From: Paenibacillus sp. HW567
GTDB taxonomy: Bacteria; Bacillota; Bacilli; Paenibacillales; Paenibacillaceae
Direction: 5' to 3'
DNA length: 64,000 nt
Assembly (NCBI RefSeq): GCF_000374185.1
Contig: NZ_KB910518.1
Coordinates: forward strand, 656,667-720,666
A program made the position numbers and the translations under genes. Position 1 is the stretch's first letter. Every line of letters starts with the position of its first letter. Positions 9,328 through 18,800 of the stretch are shown here, one piece after another. Below the pieces are notes generated by a model. It saw only the letters and a program-made list of their open reading frames with translations. It did no database searches and had not been told where the DNA came from.

Positions 9328-10455
9328 ATGAAAAAGCTTAAAGTAATGACAATACTAGGCACCAGACCAGAGATCATTCGTTTATCTGAGTGCATAAAAG
9401 CTTGCGATAGATATTTTAATCATATCCTAGTACATACAGGGCAGAATTGGGATTACACACTAAACGAAGTATTCTTCAATGAACTTGAACTTCGGCAACC
9501 GGATTACTTCCTTGAGGCAGTAGGGACTAATCTTGGTGAAACTATGGGGAATATAATAGCAAAATCGTTTGAAGTGTTAGAAAAGGAAAAACCTGATGCT
9601 TTGTTAATATTGGGTGATACCAATAGTGCACTTAGTGCAATTTCTGCTAAAAGACTGAAAGTACCTATTTTCCATATGGAAGCAGGTAACAGATGTTTTG
9701 ATCAAAATGTTCCTGAAGAAATCAACCGTAAGATTGTTGACCACATCTCGGATATTAATCTTCCGTATACAGAACATTCCAGAAGATATCTTCTATCAGA
9801 AGGATTCCGTAAAGAACATATTTTTGTTACAGGCTCACCAATGCAAGAGGTTCTTCAAGCACACATGGATAAAATAGATTCAAGCGATGTACTTGAACGT
9901 TTAAACTTGGAGCCTGAGAAATATATAATTGTTTCTGCCCATCGTGAAGAAAATATTGATAATGAACAGAATTTCATGTCTCTTATGACTGCAATTAATA
10001 AAATTGCTGAACGTTATCAAATGCCTGTAATCTATTCAACGCACCCAAGAAGTATGAAATACATTGAACAACGGAATTTTAAATTTCATCCACTTGTACA
10101 GAACCTAAAACCATTTGGTTTTCTAGATTATAATAAGCTCCAAAAGAATAGTTATTGTGTTCTTTCTGATAGTGGTACTTTGTCTGAAGAGAGTGCAATA
10201 CTAGGATTCGCAGGTATACTATTGAGAACTTCTACTGAACGACCAGAAGTTCTAGATAAGGGATCTGTAATAATTGGTGGAATAGATAGGATAGGTATTG
10301 AACAATCTATCGAACTTGCGATTTTGATGAAGAATAATCAAGAAGTGGAACTTGTAGCTAATGATTATCGAGATAATAATGTTTCAGTGAAAATTATTAA
10401 AATAATACAAAGTTTTGTGGGGATTATAAATTTAATAGTCTGGAATAAAAATTAA
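9328..10455 (+). CDS. UDP-N-acetylglucosamine 2-epimerase-family enzyme (CapG/FnlC/WbjD-like)
   Basis: The 375-residue non-hydrolysing 2-epimerase fold has the family motifs LGTRPEIIRL near the N-terminus, HMEAGNRCFDQNVPEEINR in the middle and LSDSGTLSEES towards the C-terminus. In this gene order it would epimerise at C2 to give UDP-N-acetyl-L-fucosamine. The GGAGGT ribosome site overlaps the end of the preceding gene. It is the last gene before base composition becomes markedly AT-rich. Confidence 0.88.
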   Translation: MKKLKVMTILGTRPEIIRLSECIKACDRYFNHILVHTGQNWDYTLNEVFFNELELRQPDYFLEAVGTNLGETMGNIIAKSFEVLEKEKPDALLILGDTNSALSAISAKRLKVPIFHMEAGNRCFDQNVPEEINRKIVDHISDINLPYTEHSRRYLLSEGFRKEHIFVTGSPMQEVLQAHMDKIDSSDVLERLNLEPEKYIIVSAHREENIDNEQNFMSLMTAINKIAERYQMPVIYSTHPRSMKYIEQRNFKFHPLVQNLKPFGFLDYNKLQKNSYCVLSDSGTLSEESAILGFAGILLRTSTERPEVLDKGSVIIGGIDRIGIEQSIELAILMKNNQEVELVANDYRDNNVSVKIIKIIQSFVGIINLIVWNKN

Positions 10456-10494
10456 TAATACTTCCTTTTATCCTGAAAGGTTTGGTTTGCATAT

Positions 10495-11595
10495 ATGAAA
10501 AAAATAATTTTTGTGAATAATCCTGCTGCTACTAGTGGTGGAGCGTTAACAATTTTAAAGCAATTCATTCAACAAGTAGCACAAGAAAATGAAAATTTTT
10601 ACTTTTATATTTTTTGTTCTTATGATTTATCTGCTTATGAAAGAGATAATATAAAAATAATTATTTTGAATAATAACAAAAAGTGGAAAAATAGAATATA
10701 TTGGGATTTTGTGGGCTTGAAGAAATGGAGTCTTCAAAATAATGTAGTTCCTTCTATAATAATTTCTCTACAAAATACAGGAGTTTATAATTTTGGGGGA
10801 ATAGAACAAGTTATTTATTTGCACCAACCTTTCCCTTATTATTATGAATATAAATGGAAATTTTCAAAGAAAGAAGAAAGAATATACTGGTTTTATAAAA
10901 ATATTTACAAGCATTTGATTCAATTTTCAATAAATAGGAAAACTCATATTGTTGTACAAAGTAATTGGTTGAAAAAAAGAGTTTCCAAAATGCACAATGT
11001 TGATTTAAATAAAATTTATGTTATTAAGCCACACATAGAAATTCCAGAGGAGAAAGTGGAAAACAAAAATGTTGAAAGTTATCTTTTTTTTCCAGCCTCT
11101 GGACTGCAATATAAAAATCATGACATATTAATTAGAGCGCTCTCTATAATTAAGCAAGAATATAAAAAAAAGATTTTTCTTGTTCTCACATTGGCTTCAG
11201 AAAGCCAATATTCTAATAAACTATTTGAATTGGCAAGAGAACTTGATGTGAAAGACCAGGTGAGTTTTGTAGGGAATTTGTCGTACGAAGAAGTGTTTAA
11301 TTATTATAAAGAGTGCAATTTAGTTGTTTTCCCAAGTTATTTAGAAACATTTGGTCTTCCTTTGATTGAAGCTGCTTCGTTTAAGAAACCTATAGTAGCA
11401 TCAGATTTAGAATATGCCAAAGAAGCATTAGAAGGTTATGCAGGTGTGAAGTTTGCACAACATAATAGTCCACAAGATTGGGCAGAGGCAATACTTAATC
11501 AATTAGTTGATTGTCAGGAATGTAGTTATCAAAGAAAAATAGATATAAGGGTAGTAGATCAATGGAACAAAATATTCGAAACAATGTTGCATTGA
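10495..11595 (+). CDS. GT4-family glycosyltransferase
   Basis: 366 residues in the GT-B fold. The C-terminal domain has the donor-binding EX7E pattern ETFGLPLIEAASFKKPIVAS. An N-terminal motif FVNNPAATSGGALTILKQF is similar to that of repeat-unit mannosyl- or rhamnosyl-type transferases. It probably adds one sugar to the lipid-linked repeat unit in the cytoplasm; neither donor nor acceptor can be told from sequence. The coding sequence is far more AT-rich than the genes before it and opens the variable block of the locus. A GAAAGG site lies about 14 bp upstream of the ATG. Confidence 0.82.
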   Translation: MKKIIFVNNPAATSGGALTILKQFIQQVAQENENFYFYIFCSYDLSAYERDNIKIIILNNNKKWKNRIYWDFVGLKKWSLQNNVVPSIIISLQNTGVYNFGGIEQVIYLHQPFPYYYEYKWKFSKKEERIYWFYKNIYKHLIQFSINRKTHIVVQSNWLKKRVSKMHNVDLNKIYVIKPHIEIPEEKVENKNVESYLFFPASGLQYKNHDILIRALSIIKQEYKKKIFLVLTLASESQYSNKLFELARELDVKDQVSFVGNLSYEEVFNYYKECNLVVFPSYLETFGLPLIEAASFKKPIVASDLEYAKEALEGYAGVKFAQHNSPQDWAEAILNQLVDCQECSYQRKIDIRVVDQWNKIFETMLH

Positions 11596-11893
11596 TATAT
11601 AATTGGATATTAAAATTAAATTTGGTTAAATGTTATAATATATAATTTAAATGAAACGGAAATCGCTCGTATTTACAATTCTCTTAAAGGTGCTATAAAG
11701 TGACTAAGCCCTCAAGTATTAATGATAAGACTGGAAATAGTAAATGAAATTATTGATCAATTTTTATTTTTTTCTATAGAATATTTACTGAGTAAATTTT
11801 TCTCACAAGTATGAGTGTATATATTTGGTCACAAGTAACGGGAAAAATAACCCTAAAACATAAGATTGACGAAAAGTAAAGGAAGAGATCGGT
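11596..11893 (+). other. AT-rich intergenic gap in the glycosyltransferase block
   Basis: 298 bp without a credible gene. It contains a TATAAT-like hexamer at 11634-11639 but no convincing -35 box at the usual spacing. No IS remnant or hairpin terminator was recognised. A break in an otherwise tight operon suggests deletion or recombination between repeat-unit modules. Confidence 0.5.
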
Positions 11894-12826
11894 ATGGAAG
11901 ATACGGTAACTATTCTAATGGCAACATACAATGGAGAGAAATATTTAAAAGATCAATTAGAAAGTATTCTTAATCAAAGCTATAAACAATGGTACCTTAT
12001 AATTCGTGATGATTGTTCAAAGGATAGTACTCCTCATATATTAAAAGAATACAGTGAAAAAGATTCTAGAATTAAATATATATTGGGAAATGAAAATTTA
12101 GGTCCTGTTTTAAATTTTAATGAGTTAATTAAGGAAGTATTAAATTCAAAATATATAATGTTCGCAGATCAAGATGATGTATGGTTTAATTATAAAATTG
12201 ATTTATCAATTAAAAAAATTAAAGAGATCGAAGCTTATGAAAAAAGTACTACACCAATATTGTTATATACAAGATTAAAATATGTTAACGAGAATCTTTC
12301 TCCTTTAAATATAGCAAATTCTAACCCTAAATCTAAAAACTTGAATACACTGCTAAGTTTTAATTATATATGGGGATGTACGATAATTACTAATCAAGCT
12401 TTAATCAAGGAGGCTTATCCAATAGTTAAAAAAGCTCAAAATCATGATTATTGGTTAGCTTTACATGCTGCATTCCTTGGTGTTATCCATTATGTGGATC
12501 AAGAAACGATTTTGTATAGACAACACAGTACAAATGTTACTGGGGGGTTAGCAAATAGGAACTTTAAATCGAAAGTAAAAAGAATAAATAGACAATTTTT
12601 ATCTTATGAAAAACAGATCAAACAGAATTTGGCTTTTTGTGAAAAATATAAAGAAAGGAATAACTTAACTTTAATAGAGTACGAAAGAATAATACAAAGT
12701 AATTCTTTATTTCGATTATACAGAGCTTATAGATTCAAAATGAAGAAAAATTCGATATTAGAAACAATGATGTTTTATATATTTCTCTTGAGTAAAAATC
12801 TAAAGGAGAACAGTAAAATTGACTAG
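11894..12826 (+). CDS. GT2-family glycosyltransferase (rhamnosyltransferase-like)
   Basis: The 310-residue GT-A enzyme has the N-terminal signature VTILMATYNGEKYLKDQLES and acidic motifs RDDCSKDST (about residues 39-47) and FADQDDVW (DXD region, about 93-100). This arrangement is common in dTDP-rhamnose transferases, and rmlACB lie downstream in the same locus, so rhamnose is a plausible but unproven donor. The ATG follows GGAAGAGATCGGT. The gene overlaps the next by 8 bp. Confidence 0.82.
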   Translation: MEDTVTILMATYNGEKYLKDQLESILNQSYKQWYLIIRDDCSKDSTPHILKEYSEKDSRIKYILGNENLGPVLNFNELIKEVLNSKYIMFADQDDVWFNYKIDLSIKKIKEIEAYEKSTTPILLYTRLKYVNENLSPLNIANSNPKSKNLNTLLSFNYIWGCTIITNQALIKEAYPIVKKAQNHDYWLALHAAFLGVIHYVDQETILYRQHSTNVTGGLANRNFKSKVKRINRQFLSYEKQIKQNLAFCEKYKERNNLTLIEYERIIQSNSLFRLYRAYRFKMKKNSILETMMFYIFLLSKNLKENSKID

Positions 12827-14120
12827 TAAAATAGATTTCATGCCTAAGTTTTTAATTGCTATCTTAGTATTTTTGATGATCTTTGCACCGGCCCAACTAA
12901 TGAGTATTAAAATTTCGTCAGTTGCAATTCTACTAATGATGTCCATGATTTATTTAGTTAAAAATAAAAGAGAAATCAAAATTCATCCTGGAGTATTAAA
13001 GTGGTTTTATTTATATATTACAGCAAGTGCATTTTTTACTCTTATTTCTGTATTTTATAACAATCCTCAGCCCTTGAATTTATTTGGAGTTAATTTTTTA
13101 TATCCCATTATTTATTTTGTCTTTATTGTAGTAATTAGTAATATATTTTATTTTGATTATATAGTTCGTGTTAGTATTATTTCATTTGTTATAACCTTGG
13201 TTTATAATATTGTTTTTGTTTTTGTCATAAATGGATATATTGGTTTTATACCTGAATACATATTTTTTAATATAAATCAAAATATAGGTGGTATGGAACT
13301 TGGTTTTATAAAATATTCAAGTGAAAGTATATCGTATTTTCTTTTTTTTATACCTATGATTATTGCTGCATATTTGATTAATAACGGCGAACACATAAAA
13401 AAAAAATATTTAGTTTTAATTGTTTTAGGAATTTTATCTGCCGTATTTTCTGCTAGAACAGCCTTTATTATTGCTATCCTTATCACTCCGTTTATAATAA
13501 TGTTTCTATCTTTTAAAACGAAAGTGGAATTAAGGAAAAGACAAGTATTTTTATTTATATTTTATCTGGTCCTTTTTATGTTTGTCTTAGTTGTCTTGTT
13601 TAGGGTAGATTTTAATTTGTTGTTTGACAAAATTGCTGGCTCATTTTCCTCGGAAATTATTATTAATAAGAATGGTATTGTAGATTCAGGTGGAAGTATT
13701 AGATTGAACCAGTTTAAAGATTTAATTAAAACATGGACTTATAAGCCATTACTTGGTTGGGGCGATGCAGCTATCTCAATTAACCCCACAAGGAATGATA
13801 TGGGTGGGATTTATGAGTTATCCTATTTTGCTTTACTTATGCAAAGAGGTCTTATAGGAGCTATACTTTTTCTTTTACAAATTATATGGATCTATACTAA
13901 AGCTATTAACCTTATTAAGTCGAAAAATGAATTTGGAAAATTACTTTTTTCTGTTTTGGTGGGATTTACTACATTTATGATATCCAATGCAACTAATCCG
14001 TACTTATATAGTTTTGATAGATTATTAATACTATTTTTTCCATTAATGATTTTACAAGTTGCCCATGTAAATGAACATGTAAAGAATAAAGGACTTGAAA
14101 ATACTAGTTTAATAAGGTGA
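12819..14120 (+). CDS. Wzy-like O-antigen/exopolysaccharide polymerase
   Basis: 433 residues, almost entirely hydrophobic with about 10-12 predicted membrane helices. A larger hydrophilic loop at about residues 265-330 contains GGSIRLNQFKDLIKTW then PLLGWGDAAI, the pattern seen in O-antigen polymerases and ligases. It would polymerise undecaprenyl-linked repeat units on the outer face of the membrane. The start is TTG at 12819, supported by AAAGGAG ten bases upstream; an ATG at 12840 is the alternative. Sequence conservation is low in this family, so the call rests on topology, loop motif and neighbours (a Wzx-like flippase is at 16809). Confidence 0.78.
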   Translation: MTSKIDFMPKFLIAILVFLMIFAPAQLMSIKISSVAILLMMSMIYLVKNKREIKIHPGVLKWFYLYITASAFFTLISVFYNNPQPLNLFGVNFLYPIIYFVFIVVISNIFYFDYIVRVSIISFVITLVYNIVFVFVINGYIGFIPEYIFFNINQNIGGMELGFIKYSSESISYFLFFIPMIIAAYLINNGEHIKKKYLVLIVLGILSAVFSARTAFIIAILITPFIIMFLSFKTKVELRKRQVFLFIFYLVLFMFVLVVLFRVDFNLLFDKIAGSFSSEIIINKNGIVDSGGSIRLNQFKDLIKTWTYKPLLGWGDAAISINPTRNDMGGIYELSYFALLMQRGLIGAILFLLQIIWIYTKAINLIKSKNEFGKLLFSVLVGFTTFMISNATNPYLYSFDRLLILFFPLMILQVAHVNEHVKNKGLENTSLIR

Positions 14121-14153
14121 AGAGAAATCAAGTTTATATCGGAGTGATATTAT

Positions 14154-14984
14154 TTGGAACGATTAGTTAGTATTATTATTCCTTGCTATAATCAAGGTGA
14201 GTATCTTCAGGAGTGCATTGATAGTATTGATAGACAGACCTATAAAGAATACGAAATAATAATAATTAACGATGGATCTACGGAAATAGCAACTTTGGAT
14301 TTTTTGAGGAAAATAGAAAGAGATAGAAAAGATATAAAACTAATAAACCAAAATAATTCTGGTGTTTCTAGTGCTAGAAACAAGGGGATTGAAAATAGTA
14401 ACGGGCATTATATTCTTCCTTTAGATGGCGATGATATGATTGCAGAAACTTATATTGAAAAATGCGTGAAAGTATTGGATGAAAACACGGGAATTGACAT
14501 CGTTTACTGTATTGGTATGTGTTTTGGATTTAAAAAGGGACTTTTTGTTTTAAATGATTTTGCCGTAAAGAAAATGCTTAAGGAGAATTTGGTTTTTTGT
14601 AGCGCGATGTATAGAAGATCGGATTTTGATCAAACTACAGGATACAACTGCAATATGATTTATGGCTATGAAGATTGGGATTTTTGGCTGTCTATGATTG
14701 AAATTGAAAAAAATTTTTTTCGAATAAATGAAGTCCTCTTCTATTATCGAATTAAAGAAATCTCTCGCAATTCACAGACATCTTTTGAGAACAAAGATAA
14801 AAGATTAAGAATGATTCATCAAATAATTGAGAACCATCAAGAGTTATATAGAAAATATAAAATAGGCGAAAAAGATTTTGATTATAAATATAAATTTAGC
14901 TTAACTTTATTTTTGACAGGTGTATATTCGAAAACACGATATGTAATGCAGAAATTAAAACTATTATACTTGGCGAAATTTTAA
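14154..14984 (+). CDS. GT2-family glycosyltransferase
   Basis: The 276-residue GT-A enzyme has VSIIIPCYNQGEYLQECIDS at the N-terminus, then INDGST and PLDGDDMI (the DXD-type metal site, about residue 93). The start is TTG at 14154, preceded by GGAG nine bases upstream; the conserved N-terminal strand begins three codons later, which supports it. It probably adds one residue of the repeat unit in the cytoplasm. Donor unknown. Confidence 0.82.
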   Translation: MERLVSIIIPCYNQGEYLQECIDSIDRQTYKEYEIIIINDGSTEIATLDFLRKIERDRKDIKLINQNNSGVSSARNKGIENSNGHYILPLDGDDMIAETYIEKCVKVLDENTGIDIVYCIGMCFGFKKGLFVLNDFAVKKMLKENLVFCSAMYRRSDFDQTTGYNCNMIYGYEDWDFWLSMIEIEKNFFRINEVLFYYRIKEISRNSQTSFENKDKRLRMIHQIIENHQELYRKYKIGEKDFDYKYKFSLTLFLTGVYSKTRYVMQKLKLLYLAKF

Positions 14985-15035
14985 ATTTGATGTAAATTGG
15001 CGGATAATTATTTTTTCGGAATGGAGGTTGTGTAA

Positions 15036-15980
15036 ATGCTGATCGTAAAAAGAAAAATGAGTGCTTTTAAAAAAAACTTTAGTAGTGTATTTATAAAACA
15101 TCCTAAATTAGATGAAATGAAATTAGTAATGACTATTTTAGTTAAAAATGAAGAGGATATTATAGAAGAAAATATTCTTTTTCATAAGTCCATGGGCGTG
15201 GATAGTTTTATAGTGACTGATAATAATTCAACTGATAAGACCAAAGATATTTTATTGAAATATAGAGAAAAAGGTTGGATAGAAGAAATAATTGAAGAAA
15301 AGGGCGAGGATATTTCTCAACAAGTTTGGGTAGATAGAATGATTGAACTTGCTATAGACAGATATAAAGCCGACTGGATTATCAATGCGGATGCAGATGA
15401 ATTTTGGTATAGCAAAAGTGAGGATTTGAAAAAAACAATAGCGACTTCTAATTCGAATGTTATCAAGTGTAATATTTTTAATATGCTACCTGCTCAAGAA
15501 GGGAAGTTTTATTCCAGTAATTTAATGGTGAAAAAGTATATTGAGGATATTGATAGCTATAATTTATCTAAATTCAATATTTTCACAAAACAAATACCTA
15601 AGGTTATTCATCGCGCAAAAGGATACATTCAAATATTCACTGGTAATCACTATGTTAAGATGAGATTTCAACGTGAAGAAATAAGCGATGATATTGAAAT
15701 ATTTCATTTTAGTATTAGAAGTTTAAATCATTTTAAAAATAAAATGATTAATGGTGGAAAAGCTTATGAGCGAAATAAAAAGCTAAATAAGAACATTGGA
15801 GAGCATTGGAGATATTATTATGAAGGTTGGAAAAGTGGAGTTCTTGATTTAAATGAGGAATATGAGAAATCAGTCGCTTTTGAATATCATGAGTTGTTTT
15901 TGGAGCAAGGAATATTAGTTCATAATAATGAGCTTAAAAACTATCTGACTAAGTTAAGGATAGGTGAAAATTGTGAATAA
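15036..15980 (+). CDS. GT2-like glycosyltransferase (Glyco_tranf_2_4 type)
   Basis: 314 residues. The motif order MTILVKNEEDIIEENILFH, then TDNNSTDKTKDIL, then IINADADEFWY (DXD region) is typical of the GT2-like group represented by PF13704. A strong GGAGGT site lies upstream of the ATG. It overlaps the following gene by a few bases. The first 25 residues are basic and may be an extension; a start nearer the conserved region is possible. Role: repeat-unit assembly or decoration, substrate unknown. Confidence 0.75.
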   Translation: MLIVKRKMSAFKKNFSSVFIKHPKLDEMKLVMTILVKNEEDIIEENILFHKSMGVDSFIVTDNNSTDKTKDILLKYREKGWIEEIIEEKGEDISQQVWVDRMIELAIDRYKADWIINADADEFWYSKSEDLKKTIATSNSNVIKCNIFNMLPAQEGKFYSSNLMVKKYIEDIDSYNLSKFNIFTKQIPKVIHRAKGYIQIFTGNHYVKMRFQREEISDDIEIFHFSIRSLNHFKNKMINGGKAYERNKKLNKNIGEHWRYYYEGWKSGVLDLNEEYEKSVAFEYHELFLEQGILVHNNELKNYLTKLRIGENCE

Positions 15981-16806
15981 TAGTTTTATGAAAAAAATTA
16001 AATCTATTGTTAAAAAGAAAATACAAAGAGTCTCAAAAAAAGAAATGCTCTACCTTAAGGATATTAAAGAAAGTTTTCCAGAAGTTTTATCAACTAAAAA
16101 AACTATTGAATTAATAATATCTGCTAAAGCATCCATATGCAGATTTGGTGATGCTGAGTTTGATATTTGTAATCAAGAAAATGAATTAGATCCCTACCAA
16201 AGGCCTAGTGATGAATTGACAGACAGATTAAAAGAGATTTTAGCGTATAAAGGAGAAGCCAATGTTGTAGTTTGCATACCTCCTTTTAACTCTGAATTTA
16301 ATAATATGAAAAATTATTTTGGAGAACTTTCATTTTGGGAATGGTATTGGTTGAAAAAGTACGATAGAATTAAGCCTCTTCTTTTGGAAACAAATTATGG
16401 AAATTCGTTTGTTTCTAGAGATGCAGTTTTCTATGAAAATGACATTAATTCTATTAGAGAGATATGGAAAGATAGAGATGTTGTATTTGTTTATGGTATG
16501 GATGGTAGGTTTAAGATTGACAGTCCATTATTTGATAATGTAAGTAGAAAAAAATCTATTTTTGTGTCACCAACTAACGCATTTAAGGATTACGAAACAA
16601 TTCTCAATAAATGTATTATAGAAGATAAAGATAGTTTATTTTTGATTGCTGCAGGTCCGACTGCAACTGTTTTAGCTTTTGATTTATGTAAGGTAGGTTT
16701 TCAAGCTCTTGATGTCGGGCATTTGCCAAACTGTTATGAACAATATTTAGGTATTATAACATCTCCTGAAAGTTTGCCGTTAATCAAACAAGATACAAGG
16801 GGATAA
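15973..16806 (+). CDS. GT-D fold glycosyltransferase (formerly DUF1792)
   Basis: About 277 residues. The motif SICRFGDAEFDIC contains the DxE signature of GT-D enzymes, and the C-terminal FLIAAGPTATVLAFDLCKVG then LDVGHL matches the same family. GT-D enzymes were first described from streptococcal serine-rich-repeat adhesin glycosylation, where one adds glucose; here the enzyme sits in a polysaccharide locus. Several starts are possible: GTG at 15964, GTG at 15973 (chosen because AGGATAGGTG lies at a suitable distance) or ATG at 15988. The gene overlaps the upstream stop. Confidence 0.75.
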   Translation: MNNSFMKKIKSIVKKKIQRVSKKEMLYLKDIKESFPEVLSTKKTIELIISAKASICRFGDAEFDICNQENELDPYQRPSDELTDRLKEILAYKGEANVVVCIPPFNSEFNNMKNYFGELSFWEWYWLKKYDRIKPLLLETNYGNSFVSRDAVFYENDINSIREIWKDRDVVFVYGMDGRFKIDSPLFDNVSRKKSIFVSPTNAFKDYETILNKCIIEDKDSLFLIAAGPTATVLAFDLCKVGFQALDVGHLPNCYEQYLGIITSPESLPLIKQDTRG

Positions 16807-16808
16807 AA

Positions 16809-18359
16809 ATGAGAGTAAATAATTCTATAAAAAATATTCTGACTGGAATTTTATTGCAACTTGTTGCAATTGGGTTGAATATATTCTCAAGGAAAGTCTT
16901 TTTGGATTTTTTGGGTGTTGAAATTTTAGGTGTGCATGGTGTTTTGACAAATCTAATATCAATGCTGGGACTTATGGAAATGGGTATTGGGATTGCAATT
17001 TCTTATAGTCTATATAAACCATTGAGTGAAGATAATCAAGATCAGATTAAAGCTATTATTAATCTTTATGCGAATTTCTATAAGGTTGTTGCACTTGCGG
17101 TATTGGTAATAGGCTTGTTAATAATCCCATTCATGGATAAAATTGTTGAGAGCAGTTATACAACGTCATATGTTAGAATCATATTTTTAATCTTATTAAT
17201 TGATGCAATGATGTCTTACTTCCTTGCGTACAGAAGAACTTTGTTATTAGCTGATCAAAAGAGTTTTACTTTAAATAAATTAACGATAATATATTCAATC
17301 GTTCTAACAGTTTCACAGGTTTCAATAGTATTTTTAACACAAAACTTTATCCTTTTTATATCTATAAAGTTGATTTTTGGAGTAGGATTAAATTTAATCA
17401 TATACTATATTACAAATAAAAATTACCCATATTTAAAAAGCGCTACTCATAAAATGTTAGATCCTGATATTAAAGGTAATATTATACAAAATATAAAAGC
17501 ATTATTGTTAGCTAACATTTCGGTATATTTTATATACGGAACAGACAATTTATTGTTATCAATCTTTACAAACGTTAGTATTGTAGGGATATACTCAAAT
17601 TATACTTTGATTTTTAATGCGGTCAAGGGATTCTTGTCACAAATATTTGTGGGTACTACTGCAAGTTTTGGGAATTTATTGGCATCTAGTACGGGGATTG
17701 ATGAAGCAGACAGGATATTTAAGACCATATTTTTCATTAATTTTTGGCTTACTACTTTTTGTAGTTCTGCTCTATTACTATTAATTAATCCATTTATAAA
17801 TATATGGATTGGTAGTAGTATGTTGCTGTCAGGATTAGTAATAGTTATATTAGTCTCAAATTTCTACTTAGACACTATGAGAAGTGCAGTAGAATTAGTT
17901 AAAAGTGCTGCTGGTCTTTACAGTCCATACCCTTTTTTTAAATATTGGATAGTTGTTGAAGCATTAATAAATTTATTTTTGGCAGTATTTTTGGCAGGTA
18001 TACTTAAAATGGGCATGCTTGGAATATTCTTGGCTACTTCAATAAGTACTTTGTTGCCAACTTATATTATGCCATGGAATATATATAAATATGTTTTTAG
18101 GAAAAGTTCTAAACAATTTTATTTAAAACATTTTGTTTATAATTTCTCTAGTGTAATTGTGGTAGGTGCCACATACATGATAGGAACGAAAATTACATTG
18201 GGAAATTTATTTATTGATTTTTTCTTTAAAATAATAATATGTATATTTACACCAAATTTAATGCTACTAGTGTTTTGTAGAACTAAGGAGTTTATTTATT
18301 TAAAAGAAAGAATTCAAAAAAGGATTAGAATGGGAACAAAATTCAAAAAAAATATATGA
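16809..18359 (+). CDS. Wzx-like polysaccharide flippase (MOP/PST family)
   Basis: 516 residues with about 12-14 hydrophobic helices spread along the protein. The N-terminal pattern ILLQLVAIGLNIFSRKVFLDF then GLMEMGIGIAISYSLYKPLS is typical of Gram-positive Wzx-type exporters. It would flip the undecaprenyl-linked repeat unit across the membrane for the polymerase at 12819. AAGGGGA precedes the ATG by six bases, and the gap to the previous gene is 2 bp. It is the last gene of the AT-rich block; no clear terminator follows. Confidence 0.85.
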   Translation: MRVNNSIKNILTGILLQLVAIGLNIFSRKVFLDFLGVEILGVHGVLTNLISMLGLMEMGIGIAISYSLYKPLSEDNQDQIKAIINLYANFYKVVALAVLVIGLLIIPFMDKIVESSYTTSYVRIIFLILLIDAMMSYFLAYRRTLLLADQKSFTLNKLTIIYSIVLTVSQVSIVFLTQNFILFISIKLIFGVGLNLIIYYITNKNYPYLKSATHKMLDPDIKGNIIQNIKALLLANISVYFIYGTDNLLLSIFTNVSIVGIYSNYTLIFNAVKGFLSQIFVGTTASFGNLLASSTGIDEADRIFKTIFFINFWLTTFCSSALLLLINPFINIWIGSSMLLSGLVIVILVSNFYLDTMRSAVELVKSAAGLYSPYPFFKYWIVVEALINLFLAVFLAGILKMGMLGIFLATSISTLLPTYIMPWNIYKYVFRKSSKQFYLKHFVYNFSSVIVVGATYMIGTKITLGNLFIDFFFKIIICIFTPNLMLLVFCRTKEFIYLKERIQKRIRMGTKFKKNI

Positions 18360-18411
18360 AATTTAGAAGCCTGGGCAAAAGTTAGTACAGCATCATATTA
18401 ATAATAGTTAA

Positions 18412-18624
18412 CTTATGGTAGGACAAGGTGTATGCTCCAAAGGAATGGCGCCCGCACGTTTGCTCAGGATAGCAAAAATTCTGTTGTGGACAGACGAGAA
18501 TCGTGTGGGCGGCAAACTTTCGGATACCGCTATTTCTGGGCAACTACACATTCATGCCAACACGGTATAACTGGTTCGCAAAATCTTTGCAGAGAAGGGA
18601 TTACAGGCTGAATACTGCATATAA
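18412..18624 (+). pseudogene. IS630-family transposase N-terminal fragment
   Basis: A reading frame here gives ARLLRIAKILLWTDENRVG, then LSDTAISGQLHIHANTV, an in-frame TAA at 18568-18570, then LVRKIFAEKGLQAE. This matches the N-terminal helix-turn-helix region of IS630-type transposases (pattern: A/R-rich helix, ILL-x-ADE-G, SDxxIAxxLxVxxxTV, xxRxxFxEEGLxA). The internal stop and the absence of any DDE domain make it a dead remnant. The call rests on recalled family patterns. Confidence 0.65.
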
Positions 18625-18800
18625 CTTTTCCATTCTAAACTCGGTGCGATGATCTCCCTGAACTGATATCTAGTTCTTTGATTTGCTGAGGATGTGCACA
18701 TCTTTTTTACGATGGTAAGCTCATTTTCAGTGTTGGCAATCCGATTGACCTTTGATTTAATATACTTTTTCTTTTTCCAGCAGTTGGTGTTGCAAAAGGC
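18604..18800 (-). pseudogene. IS3-family transposase remnant (orfA end and orfB start)
   Basis: On the reverse strand, 18669-18604 reads QGDHRTEFRMEKLYAVFSL. It aligns with the start of orfB in the intact IS3 element at 40.8-42 kb of this window (FIEDHRSTFRLEKMCQVLQV). Just upstream on the same strand, ENELTIVKK and, after a frameshift, DVHILSKSKN followed by TAG (18672-18670) align with the end of its orfA (ELAILKKAVHIFSKERN). Further upstream only short broken pieces (LQHQLLEKEK) remain. The fragment abuts the IS630 remnant at about 18610, so two elements decayed together here. Confidence 0.65.

Noticed and set aside
11596..11893. Possible transposase remnant in the AT-rich gap
   Set aside because: A short reading (ETEIARIYNSLKGAIK) looked suggestive, but no family could be matched.
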